Both the position numbers and the translations under genes were made by a program. Positions 11,070-22,288 of a stretch of DNA of 64,000 bases are shown here, in pieces. Where the stretch lies: assembly GCA_049724395.1 (NCBI GenBank), contig JAUGWO010000150.1, forward strand, positions 44,280 through 108,279, written 5' to 3'. The notes below the pieces were generated by a model. That model saw only the letters and a list, made by a program, of their open reading frames with translations. It did no database searches and was not told where the DNA came from. Each line of letters starts with the position of its first letter. Positions within the stretch are counted from its first letter, which is position 1. The DNA comes from Spongospora subterranea f. sp. subterranea. Its lineage: Eukaryota > Endomyxa: Phytomyxea > Phytomyxea > Plasmodiophorida.

Positions 11070-11771
11070 TCACCTCTATGCAACTTCACGCCTTTTGTGA
11101 TGACGTCAGCGTTCGAGACTTCCGAGCGCCATCGGCTATATCCGTCGTGCCGCTTGATACCGTCAATCGATGTCACGCCAGGAGTGCATTGCATTGTCTA
11201 CTACGGAGGCCAAGTACGTGGAAGTGAAACAGTGTCTTGCGGGAACGATTTGATCATTTATATTCCCTGTTGAGGCATTAACCCCATAAAGTGCCAAACC
11301 ATGTTCATGCCAATCAATCACACAAAGAGTTTTCCTGTGTCATCTCAGACAGTCGGAAACACGATCAGTGATTGACTGGGCGACATATGCCAATTGTCAA
11401 CCAACCCAACCTAACAAGTCGATTTACGATACCAATACCTGCTGAGCACCAGGAACAAGGCGTATCGCCAACACCACTGACACTGTAACGGAACCACGGA
11501 TTCTGGATAGGAACAGTCAATACGAATAATCTTTTTACAGTGTAGGCCCAAAATGGGCAACCTGTGGGCGACAGCATGACTCGTAAAATTACACTGTTAC
11601 AGTAGCGTTATACAGGACGTAACCCACCAACCCAGCCAACCCCACCTCCGGCCACTGCAGTGTCAAGTGTAAAAAGTGCGCGCAGATTGATCATGACTTG
11701 ACCCCGACCGATGCTGTAGGCCAACTGGTGTTTGATTCTATTACGTCATTACCAAAACTGACGAATTCGTG
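11070..11771. other. Intergenic, upstream of V-PPase
   Basis: About 700 bases without a supported gene. Short open frames on both strands have no recognisable content. The stretch should contain the V-PPase promoter; no TATA or known operator is obvious. Confidence 0.4.
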
Positions 11772-14768
11772 ATGTTCGATAATTGGACATTACTTGAAGT
11801 AATATCGACCTCCCTTGCGGGAGGTCTTGTATCAGCGCTTTTCGCCATTATATATGCGTACCAGGTCCTAACGATCAAGATAGACAAGACCCGATACCCT
11901 AAGGCGTATACAGCTTACATCAAGATCCAAGAAGGAGCCCAAGCCTTTCTCAAGGCCGAATTCACCCTCATATTTGGTTTCGTTATTATTGTCGCTTTGG
12001 GATTGTTGATTGTCGGTTGGCAAACATCGCTGTCTTTCGTAATTGGCGCTTTCTTATCGGCCGCAACTGGGTATTTAGGTAATCAAGCATGTCGTTTTCC
12101 CTTCTTCGTTCACACATTAAATTTGAAATATTTACGTTCAGGCATGTCCATTGCAGTTCGTGCCAATTTCCGCACAACCCTGGCGTGTGCAGGGCCAAAC
12201 CCTTTAAGCACTGGTCTGCGAGTTGCTTTCAAGGTATATACTCAGTACTGAGAATCCTGTAAGAATCCCCAGTCTCAATCCGTTAATATAGTCTGGAGCG
12301 GTTATCGGCTTAACTGTTGTTGCCACCGGTATTCTCGGTGTCTCACTACTGTTTTGTGTGTTCTACTCGCTAACCAAATATGACGCCCACATTGCCTGGA
12401 GATGGATGTCCGGATTCGCTGTTGGCGCTTCTAGCATTGCTTTGTTCGCCCGCGTTGGTGGAGGTATTTATACTAAAGGTACGATAGGATCCACTACTCC
12501 ACCTCTTTACAGAATTTCATTCGTATTCGTTCGATAGCCGCCGATGTCGGTGCCGACTTGGTTGGAAAGGTTGAAGCTGGACTAGAGGAGGATGACCCTA
12601 ACAATCCTGCTACCATTGCTGATAATGTCGGAGACAACGTCGGCGATGTTGCTGGAATGGGCAGCGACCTGTTCGAGAGTTTTGTTGGCACAATCATCGC
12701 GGCAGGAACACTCAGCCGATCGTTCGTTGAGTCAGAGTTCGTCCGTGAGTTTGGTGTTTACGAAGAGCTTACTGCCGCTGCATTCCCGCTTTGGATCTCT
12801 GGTCTAGGCGCAATCTGCGCGTTGGTCTCCACCGCTCCTGCTTTATATTGTCAATATTTACTTTCGTTGCCATAGCGTTGTTGGCACTATGCTGATTCGA
12901 ACATCGTCTAAAGTTACGCCACCTCGACCTCCGGCTCCTGGCGCCGACGAAATGGCTCAATTTCAGCACGAGGAGTTGCTTCGTAAGCATAACGAGAACG
13001 TCCTGGGTTCTTTGTTAGGATCAATGCGTATTGGTGTATACGGTAGGAGTTGTTAGCGACCTTCTTGTTTTAAGGCTGACTTTGACTCAGGTGCGTCTGC
13101 CATGGTCCTGGGAACGTCAATCCTGGTGACGTACGTAACGTTTGGGTTGAATGGCCTCGGATGGCGTCTGTACAGTTGCATAGTCGTCGGTGTAATCGTT
13201 GGCAATCTGATTGGATATTGTACCGAATACGCTACCAGCTACACATGTATGTTGTTTCAATCTCTGTTGCGCTTTCTTTGCGGCAAACGTTGCATATCGC
13301 TCTCGGTTTCGGAACGATATTCAGTTGATGACATTCCGTCGCGACAGATTGGCCAACGCAATCGATTGCTCGTAAATCCGATACCGGCCCAGCTACTGTT
13401 ATAATTCAGGGTCTGGGGGTTGGTATGCTCAGTTGTATTCCTCCAGTTTTGTCCATTGTGGCTGGTATATTGGCCGCCAATGCACTTGCTGGTGTTTACG
13501 GGATTGCCATCGCCGGTGTTGGCATGCTTTCCACACTATCGGTATCGCTTGCCGCAGATGCATTTGGGCCTGTCTGTGATAACGCAGGTTTGTTGACATC
13601 CCATATTTGTCAATTGGTGGGTTAAAGTGCTCGTTTTAGGTGGCATTGCAGAAATGGCTGAAGAAGAATTTAATGATTCCGTCCGTGAAACAACTGATGC
13701 ACTCGATGCTCTTGGTAACACCACAGCCGCTACCGGTAAAGGTTTTGCTATTGGCTCTGCCGTTCTCGCCGCAGTTGCTCTGATGGCTGCTTTCGCTAAT
13801 GAAGCTAATCTCGCCGCACAATCCGTCTCCTTACTTGATCCCGTTGTGTTCCCCGGTATTTTGCTTGGTGCACTCATGCCGTTCGTTTTTGCTGCTCTCA
13901 CAATGCTCTCAGTGCGTTGTGCCTTAGTCTGTGCGATTTTATATCGCTGACGGTTTCTGCTGTAGGTCGGTAAAGCGGCCGAGTCTATCATGTGGGAAGT
14001 ACGACGCCAAATCCACGACGAAAACATTCTGAACGGTGGCGTTGCCGACCATACACAGTGCGTTATGATTGCGACAAACGCCTCCTTGCGGGAAATGGTT
14101 CCTCCTGGTGTCATTGCTGTTTTTGCTCCAGTAATCGTCGGGTACTTTCCTCACCTGCGTTATCGATGCAATGTTCGTTTATCGTTGATTTTAGATTCGG
14201 CCTTGGCTCTAAGGGCCTTCTCGGAATGTTGGTCGGCACCATTGCTTCTGGTTTCCTTTTAGCTGTTACAATGTCCAACGCCGGAGGCAGTTGGGACAAC
14301 GCTAAAAAATTCGTTGAGAAAGGAAATCTCAATGGACCCGGTGTCTTTAAGGGCAAAAAGACGTCCAATCACGATGCCGTCGTTGTCGGCGACACTGTTG
14401 GTGACCCGTTTAAGGACACCTCCGGACCTGCTTTGAACCTCCTTATCAAACTTATGTGTGTTGTTTCGCTGGTCCTTGCTGATAAGGTACAGCAAGTTAA
14501 TTTTCATAATGGAAAACATATCTGAATATGTTGTCAGTTTTCTGAGACCCCTTGGGCACATTGGCGAATTGCAGCGGTTGCAGCGGCAATTTTGATGGCG
14601 AGCCTGTTTGTTTTGTTCTTTTTTATGGTGCATTTTTCCAGACGTGAGCAAAACGCACGCCAGGTCACACTAGAAGAACGACGACAGCGTCAGAAAGTGG
14701 TGGATGTTCCGTCTGATATCGTCATTAATGGTCATGGTATTGAAATGTCACCGCCTGTAGATGCGTGA
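11772..14768 (+). CDS. Proton-translocating membrane pyrophosphatase (V-PPase, K+-dependent type)
   Basis: This multi-spanning pump uses pyrophosphate hydrolysis to acidify vacuoles or acidocalcisomes. It starts [14 protein letters not shown] at 11772 and ends [15 protein letters not shown] at 14768, with about eight exons. The catalytic motif is complete: [19 protein letters not shown] then [20 protein letters not shown] and SDLFESF (12542-12690). [16 protein letters not shown] (13708-13757) has Ala where K+-independent enzymes have Lys, which puts it in the K+-dependent group. A late motif [20 protein letters not shown] lies at 14372-14431, also intact. Introns fall near 12233-12294, 13046-13090, 13575-13635, 13910-13965 and 14140-14195. 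The C-terminus carries an extra basic tail ([14 protein letters not shown]) of about 45 residues beyond the last helix. It is followed at once by the minisatellite. Confidence 0.92.
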
Positions 14769-14844
14769 TTGTTAGACCCTGATCTCATTGATATCTATTC
14801 TAATACACACCTCTAAACCTCATTCAGTAAATAAACATGTCTCA

Positions 14845-17800
14845 GCTAAACGATATGTGTATGGCATGATGGTAACAGATCCTCATTCATCATGTGGTGT
14901 AACAGCTAAACGATATGTGTATGGCATGATGGTAACAGATCCTCATTCATCATGTGGTGTAACAGCTAATCGATATGTGTATGGCATGCTGGTAACAGAT
15001 CCTCATTCATCATGTGGTGTAACAGCTAACAGTTAATCGATATGTGTATGGCATGCTGGTAACAGATCCTCATTCATCATGTGGTGTAACAGCTATATCG
15101 ATATGTGTATGGCATGCTGGTAACATCATCCTCATTCATCATGTGGTGTAACAGCTAATCGATATGTGTATGGCATGCTGGTAACAGATCCTCATTCATC
15201 ATGTGGTGTAACAGCTAATCGATATGTGTATGGCATGCTGGTAACAGATCCTCATTCATCATGTGGTGTAACAGCTAATCGATATGTGTATGGCATGCTG
15301 GTAACAGATCCTCATTCATCATGTGGTGTAACAGCTAATCGATATGTGTATGGGCATGATATGTGGTAACAGATCATTCCTCAGCTAATCGATATGTGTA
15401 TCATGCTGGTAACAGATCCTCATTCATCATGTGGTGTAACAGCTAATCGATATGTGTATGGCATGCTGGTAACAGATCCTCATTCATCATGTGGTGTAAC
15501 AGCTAATCGATATGTGTAAGGCATGCTGGTAACAGATCCTCATTCATCATGTGGTGTAACAGCTAATCGATATGTGTGTATGGCATGCTGGTAACAGATC
15601 CTCATTCATCATGTGGTGTAACAGCTAATCGATATGTGTATGGCATGCTGGTAACAGATCCTCATTCATCATGTGGTGTAACAGCTAATCGATATGTGTA
15701 TGCTGGGCATGCTGGCATGCTGGTAACAGATCCTCATTCATCATGTGGTGTAACAGCTAATCGATATGTGTATGGCATGCTGGTAACAGATCCTCATTCA
15801 TCATGTGGTGTAACAGCTAATCGATATGTGTATGGCATGCTGGTAACAGATCCTCATTCATCATGTGGTGTAACAGCTAATCGATATGTGTATGGCATGC
15901 TGGTAACAGATCCTCATTCATCATCCTCATTCATCATGTGGTGTAACAGCTAATCGATATGTGTATGGCATGCTGGTAACAGATCCTCATTCATCATGTG
16001 GTGTAACAGCTAATCGATATGTGTATGGCATGCTGGTAACAGATCCTCATTCATCATGTGGTGTAACAGCTAATCGATATGTGTATGGCATGCTGGTAAC
16101 AGATCCTCATTCATCATGTGTCATCTGGTGTAACAGCTAATCGATATGTGTATGGCATGCTGGTAACAGATCCTCATTCATCATGTGGTGTAACAGCTAA
16201 TCGATATGTGTATGGCATGCTGGTAACAGATCCTCATTCATCATGTGGTGTAACAGCTAATCGATATGTGTATCGATATGTGTGGCATGCTGGTAACAGA
16301 TCCTCATTCATCATGTGGTGTAACAGCGATATGTGTATGGCATCGATATAATCATGTGTATGGCATGCTGGTAACAGTCGATATGTGTATGGCATGCTGG
16401 TAACAGATCCTCATTCATCATGTGGTGTAACAGCTAATCGATATGTGTATGGCATGCTGGTAACAGATCCTCATTCATCATGTGGTGTAACAGCTAATCG
16501 ATATGTGTATGCTGGGCATGGCATGCTGGTAACAGATCATTCATCATGTGGTGTAACAGCTAATCGATATGTGTATGGCATGCTGGTAACAGATCCTCAT
16601 TCATCATGTGGTGTAACAGCTAATCGATATGTGTATGGCATGCTGGTAACAGATCCTCATTCATTCATCATGTGGTGTAACAGCTAATCGATATGTGTAT
16701 GGCATGCTGGTAACAGATCCTCATTCATCATGTGGTGTAACCGCTAATCGATATGTGTATGGCATGCTGGTAACAGATCCTCATTCATCATGTGGTGTAA
16801 CAGCTAATCGATATGTGTATGGCATGCTGGTAACAGATCCTCATTCATCATGTGGTGTAACCGCTAATCCTCACCGCTAATCGATATGTGTATGGCATGC
16901 TGGTAACAGATCCTCATTCATCATGTGGTGTGTACATGCGATATGTGTATGGCATGCTGGTAACAGATCCTCATTCATCATGTGGTGTAACAGCTAATCG
17001 ATATGTGTATGGCATGCTGGTAACAGATCCTCATTCATCATGTGGTGTAACAGCTAATCGATATGTGTATGGCATGCTGGTAACAGATCCTCATTCATCA
17101 TGTGGTGTAACAGCTAATCGATATGTGTATGGCATGCTGGTAACAGATCCTCATTCATCATGTGGTGTAACAGCTAATCCTGGCATGCTGGTAACAGATC
17201 CTCATTCATCATGTGGTGTAACAGCTAATCGATATGTGTATGGCATGCTGGTAACAGATCCTCATTCATCATGTGGTGTGCTAATCGATATGTGTATGGC
17301 ATGCTGGTAACAGATCCTCATTCATCATGTGGTGTAACAGCTAATCGATATGTGTATGGCATGCTGGTAACAGATCCTCATTCATCATGTGGTGTAACAG
17401 CTAATCAGATCCTCATTCATATAACAGCTAATGTATGTGTGGCATGCTGGTAACAGATCCTCATTCATCATGTGGTGTAACAGCTAATCGATATGTGTAT
17501 GGCATGCTGGTAACAGATCCTCATTCATCATGTGGTGTAACAGCTAATCGATATGTGTATGGCATGCTGGTAACAGATCCTCATTCATCATGTGGTGTAA
17601 CAGCTAATCGATATGTGTATGGCATGCTGGTAACAGATCCTCATTCATCATGTGGTGTAACAGCTAATCGATATGTGTATGGCATGCTGTGTATGATCCT
17701 CATTCATCATGTGGTGTAACAGCGATATGTGTATGGCATGCTGGTAACAGATCCTCATTCATCATGTGGTGTAACAGCTAATCGATATGTGTATGGCATG

Positions 17801-18135
17801 CTGGTAACAGTAATCATGTGGTGTAACAGCTAATCGATATGTGTATGGCATGCTGGTAACAGATCCTCCATCATGTGGTGTAACAGCTAATCGATATGTG
17901 TGGCATGCTGTAACAGCATTCATCATGTGGTCGCTAATCGATATGTGTATGGCATGCTGGTAACAGATCCTCATTCATCATGTGGTGTAACAGCTAATCG
18001 ATATGTGTATGGCATGCTGGTAACAGATCCTCATTCATCATGTGGTGTAACAGCTAATCGATATGTGATGGCATAACAGATCCTCATTCATCATGTGGTG
18101 TAACAGCTAATCGATATGTGTAAGGCATGCTGCTA
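14845..18135 (+). repeat. 60-base minisatellite array, about 54 units
   Basis: A nearly perfect head-to-tail array with a 60-base period fills 3.3 kb between the 3' ends of the V-PPase and PEX14 genes. Each unit contains ATCGATATGTGTATGGCATG then CTGGTAACAGATCCTCATTC and ATCATGTGGTGTAACAGCTA. The first two units differ (aaacgat and catgatgg in place of taatcgat and catgctgg). Most units are identical; the rest show small gains, losses or local rearrangements (for example near 15350, 15700, 16330, 17400, 17690 and 17800-17930). Because 60 is a multiple of three, long open frames arise that encode a 20-residue repeat (YGMLVTDPHSSCGVTANRYV), but indels shift the frame often. I regard it as non-coding satellite DNA; its high homogeneity suggests recent expansion. 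Confidence 0.97.
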
Positions 18136-18473
18136 CCGCTTTACAGTCGCACCGTAACAACCTTCGCTTGATAAACTTTCAATGTGTTGAATGCCTGCAC
18201 CTTTAGCGACCATTTTTATCGCTTTGATGTCCAAAATAGAATTCTTATCGTCGCTTGCAAACTTTGGTTAACCTTCAATTTCCGAAAACCCTGTAAAGAC
18301 TCAGTTGAATGACTTTTCATTCATGTTCCAAAAACGCCAAATCCTACTGCAGTATTTTAACAAACATTGGTATTTTAACAAACATTGGTCAGTAGCAACA
18401 AAGAACGTGATGGAGTACGTTTCAACTGGTCAACTTATTAACATTAAAAACCGGTTTATCGCAATGTGTGGGA
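18136..18473. other. 3' flank between minisatellite and PEX14
   Basis: About 340 bases with a short direct repeat (ggtattttaacaaacattgg region, 18351-18390, where ttttaacaaacattggt occurs twice). It probably contains the PEX14 3' UTR. No gene is seen. Confidence 0.4.
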
Positions 18474-19866
18474 CTAGGAGGCGTCTACGATTTCTCGTTC
18501 GGAAGCTGAATCGCTTGAAGATTTATCCACATTGACTAGGTCGACATCATGCCGCTGGACCTCTTCCGAACCATCGACTGTCGAACCTTTGCTGAGCAAA
18601 GGAACTTGCTTGTTGGATATAACCATTTGAAAATTCGTGCCAAGAGCTTCCAGTCGTTCCAGAGCGATATTCAACACTTGAAAGCGATGCTTGTAATCAT
18701 CGGAGGAAGGACCGCCGCGAGGTGCTTGCCAGACATAGAAACCTTCTGATAGTCGGAAGCCGCAAGCTCTGAGGATGTCATCGGCACCCTGGCAACAATG
18801 CACGTTCTGCTCATAATACTGGCTTGATAAGTTGATCCGATGAAATTGTGTGCGATCGACCCCATGATTGAGCAAATTCTTTACGTAAATTTTCAGAACC
18901 GGCACGCATCGTTCGACAACACTGGATTGATTGTTGGACGTAACTTGTTCGAATGCACTTTCCAGCATTGCGGTATGTCTTTCTAAGTCGAATATGACTG
19001 GGACGCTCGATGAAGCTCCTTCTAGTAATGCTTGAACAGCAGGTGATAGTGTGGCACGCTGTACAGCGGACTGGTTTGAATCAGCGGAACCCATATTATC
19101 TTTTGATAAAGTGTCTAATTTTCGATTTAACGACGTAAGTGTCTGCTGCATTTCTTCAGACTGTTTTTGTAGCAAAACAATTGATTCAGAAATGTTGTCG
19201 TATGACGTTGCTTCACGATGTCTGGTAACCGCAGCTAAAGTCTCCTTCATCTCTTGTGACTGTTCCTGTAAACTGCGGATGGCATCGCTTACATTATCTG
19301 AGGTTTCCACCTTGGACTTGAGAAATGAAAGCTTTTCGAGCAAGATACGCCGATAAACATATGCAAAACCACCACCTGCGAGAAGAAGAGCGGCGGCGAG
19401 GGCGCTGTAAGCCGGGAACCGAGACGATTGTTGGACTGGCTGGGAATAGGGCGGCTGCATCGGATAATACGTAATTCCTTGTTGCGAATGAGGAACGTAT
19501 GCAATAGTTTGCGTTTGTGGGATATTTGGATATGGAGTTGGAGCTGGAGCCAGTTGTGGCGGGCTAACAACTTCAGAAACAAGGCCTTTCTCAATCGCAT
19601 CTGCATCAGAAGAACGTGCGTCAATTTTACGGAATGCTTTACAAATCTCTTCGTTAGTGAGTCCCTTTGATTGAAGAAACGACATTTTCTGGTGCAATGA
19701 AGCATTCACAACCTTTGGATCTGGAACAATGTAAGTATGTCGGCTAGTGACCGCGTAATAAGAAGTTACGTTGTAGGAAGGCCACAGCATTGTTCATTTT
19801 CAGTTCTTCCTCCGATACAGGTGAAGTCGGTGTCATGCCTGGCATCATCTGATCTGGTGACGCCAT
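18474..19866 (-). CDS. PEX14: Peroxin-14 with C-terminal PUB domain
   Basis: Pex14 is the membrane docking protein of the peroxisomal import machinery and binds Pex5. The ATG is at 19864-19866 (MASPDQMMPGM). A 49-base intron (19721-19769, GTAAC...TTCCAG) joins AVAFLQ to HPKVVNAS, restoring the Pex14 N-terminal domain: FLQ...MSFLQSKGLTNEEICKAF. The resulting frame is 447 codons. A Pro/Gln-rich linker is followed by a hydrophobic segment (residues about 137-156, ALAAALLLAGGGFAYVY), then a coiled coil (about 160-235). Residues about 299-391 look like a PUB domain (VVERCVPVLKIYVKNLLNH, RINLSSQYYEQNV, GADDILRACGF), the fold that binds the p97/VCP tail. This lies in the same uninterrupted exon as the Pex14 part. 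The usual Pex14 C-terminus lacks it. The tail is acidic and Ser-rich. Confidence 0.88.
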
Positions 19867-20822
19867 CGTTGGCGGGGCGTTCCTTGGTTGGACGCCAACC
19901 TGAACCACCCTCCTGTCAGCAGCACTGTTTATTACACAATGACAGAGGTGTACCACAATGATACCTTTTTCTTGGCTTTCCCCCTCCAACTTGCTTGGCA
20001 GTTCGGTAACGATACCTTAACTGTCTACCTAGAGCCACGTTACGGAGTCGCCTTCGCCTTGCCATGGTGGACGGGTAGATGGGAGAAGAGTTCCAACTAA
20101 ACATTGTCCACTAATATAGAAGCACGAGATCACAAGAAACAGTCCAGTGCAGATTTTGTTCAATAATGGAAAACACTTACTGTTGTTAGGATATGGTGCT
20201 GCATCGAATTTTGGGACGTTGCGCAATGGCGCGCAAGGTGCCAGCTGTGCTCCTTCTCACGGTCTTGAGGCTCGTCTGACGCCATTCTCTTTGCCTGTTG
20301 AGCTCGAAACATATCATGAATCACATGAATTTCAGAGTTTGTTATTTTTTGACAGGCATAGTCGGTATAATGGACCCTTCATGTTGATAATTGAAGACGT
20401 GATTGCCCAGTCTGACCAGGCCGTCTGTGTTTGTTCTACTTTCAAAATCAAAAGTGCCCAAATGCACGCAAGCAGGAATGGCCTATCAGTTATCTCCGAC
20501 TAAATAATAAACCCTAGAAAAACGTTTGCTGAACCGTGTAATTTTGGAAGTGTACAGTATTTCGTTTGAGGATTGCGACGGTCAAAAACGTTCACGGAAT
20601 TTCAATATTTCACGGTAGGGTTTGGATTTGTGGGTTACAGTTACACATACATGCCAGAGTACCGGTAACACTTGCCACTTAGCCCCGCTCGGGCCACATT
20701 TCATGCTTGGTTGATGGCGATAACATTACGGGAATTTTTTGCAGACAGCCTAATTTTTTCCGCATCACTTTTTGGTACCAACTTCGCGCCTCGGCCAAGA
20801 ATCGGATGCCCTGATTCCTGGA
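19867..20822. other. Intergenic region between PEX14 and TMEM151-like, no supported gene
   Basis: Both strands carry open stretches of 60-118 codons (19888-20100 and 20147-20503 on +, 19916-20226 on -), none with a recognisable domain. Divergent promoters for the two flanking genes should lie here. A small host gene cannot be ruled out. Confidence 0.35.
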
Positions 20823-21761
20823 ATGGACGACGCCCTTCTGGACCATTCTGATATCGTCGTGGAGGCACCTGACAGTCCTCCTCCATTATATGATGCTGAA
20901 TCTGAACGGAATGCTATTAGCGACGTTATCGACCCGAAATCTGCCCATCTGTTTTCGCTGCTGCTAACTGTGATGGTGGCGTTCTCAGTGTTCAGCTTAA
21001 TCACAATGTACAGCCCATTAACAATCGGAATCGCTGCCGCCGCGTACGCTATATATTTGGCTGAAGCGGTTTTCGTCTCGTCCACGTTTCGGGCGCTTTT
21101 GACAAAACCAAAATCGCCTCGTTTCGTTATCGATCGGATTAGGGCAATGAAGGCAGCATCCCCAATTCTTGAATCAGTCATTCAAGCATATCATTATGAG
21201 GTCACTCACTTATTTCCATCTCTGAGTTTTCGTGCTAAAGATAGCGTTTAGGATCACGATCATGAAATTTTGCATATCGATCATCATGGCCATCGTCACC
21301 GACATCGTGAAACGCACCATAAACGTGTCAACACGCATGTTGCAAAAGAGCCTTTCAGCTATGACTACTTTAGCAACGATGATGATGCGGAATCCAAGTT
21401 GCACTCCATACTTCCGTACAATATTGTCCGATTGTGCGTTCGCGATCAGATTGTACTGGGCGATGAGTACACCCGAATGGCGTTCAATGACCATGTTCTC
21501 TACGTTAGGATGAAATATGGTCTGGTCGATAGTCATATTGACTATTCTCAGAAGTTTTATACGCCAGATTTCGCACCCACTATGATAATGGCGAATGATT
21601 GTTCGCCACCACCATGGTGGATGACTTCCTACATTTATATATTTCTCGCAATCCTATTATTAGCATGGCCATATCGGATGCTGTTCCAGTCGCGATGTGT
21701 TTCGTTAACGCTCAATCTAAAGAAATCCATATTCCGTAACCAGCCGGCAATTTTCAAGTAA
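20823..21761 (+). CDS. TMEM151-family membrane protein
   Basis: Two exons (20823-21200 and 21252-21761) separated by a 51-base intron give a 295-residue protein. It has the TMEM151 layout: an N-terminal soluble part, two hydrophobic helices (LFSLLLTVMVAFSVFSLI and IGIAAAAYAIYLAEAVFV), the YHYE motif at the splice, then HKRVNTHVAKEPFSYDYF, which matches the family's YHERVNTHVAEAEFDY block, and a C-terminal helix (YIYIFLAILLLAWPYRML) after PPWWM. Exon 2 opens with a His/Asp-rich run (DHDHEILHIDHHGHRHRHRE) not typical of the vertebrate proteins and possibly metal-binding. The protein is shorter than human TMEM151A/B. The molecular function of the family is not established as far as I know. Confidence 0.8.
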
Positions 21762-22288
21762 AGAAAATGATACGTCAAACAAAATGCTTGTGTCCCTTGT
21801 CATAGCGGTGTCAAAATGCTAAAACCAGGAACTCCAGTAATTTATTGCGGACTGGGCATAGAGAGATAATTCTTGGGGTGCGGTGTAGACAGCCATATTT
21901 ACCCCCTGGTTTTGCTATCAAAACAGCTGCAGTTTATTCCGTCAAGATGGTGCAGTGTTTTTTCACGGGTGGTATTTGTTGCTGTGTCTCTGCCCTTTGT
22001 TGATATTCCCCCAACTGTGTCGAGAGACGACATCTGTAAAGGACTGCAGAAAGAATGGCTCAAAACAGTCATAAAACCCAGTGTAACGACACGGCCACTT
22101 ACAGCCGCGAAAACGATTCAGGCCTCGAACGTTACTCTCCAGTCATGGATTATTGGGCTGCTCTGACCTGAGCTGATCTCGGGGAGGGGGGTCGACCGAC
22201 TGTATCATTTGATGTCTAAATTACTCACTCCTCATTAGGCATTACATATCGACTTTAAACCGATCAATTGTTTACAAGGGAATACCGA
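21762..22288. other. Intergenic, TMEM151-like to MFSD11-like
   Basis: About 530 bases. An open frame at 21873-22166 on + has no recognisable content. Nothing else supported. Confidence 0.4.

Noticed and set aside
11772-14768. V-PPase as a recent horizontal transfer
   Set aside because: It has several short introns of the same kind as its neighbours and no flanking mobile element; vertical inheritance is simpler.
14845-18135. CRISPR-like array of direct repeats
   Set aside because: The 60-base units are contiguous with no unique spacers, and the surrounding genes are eukaryotic. It is a tandem satellite.
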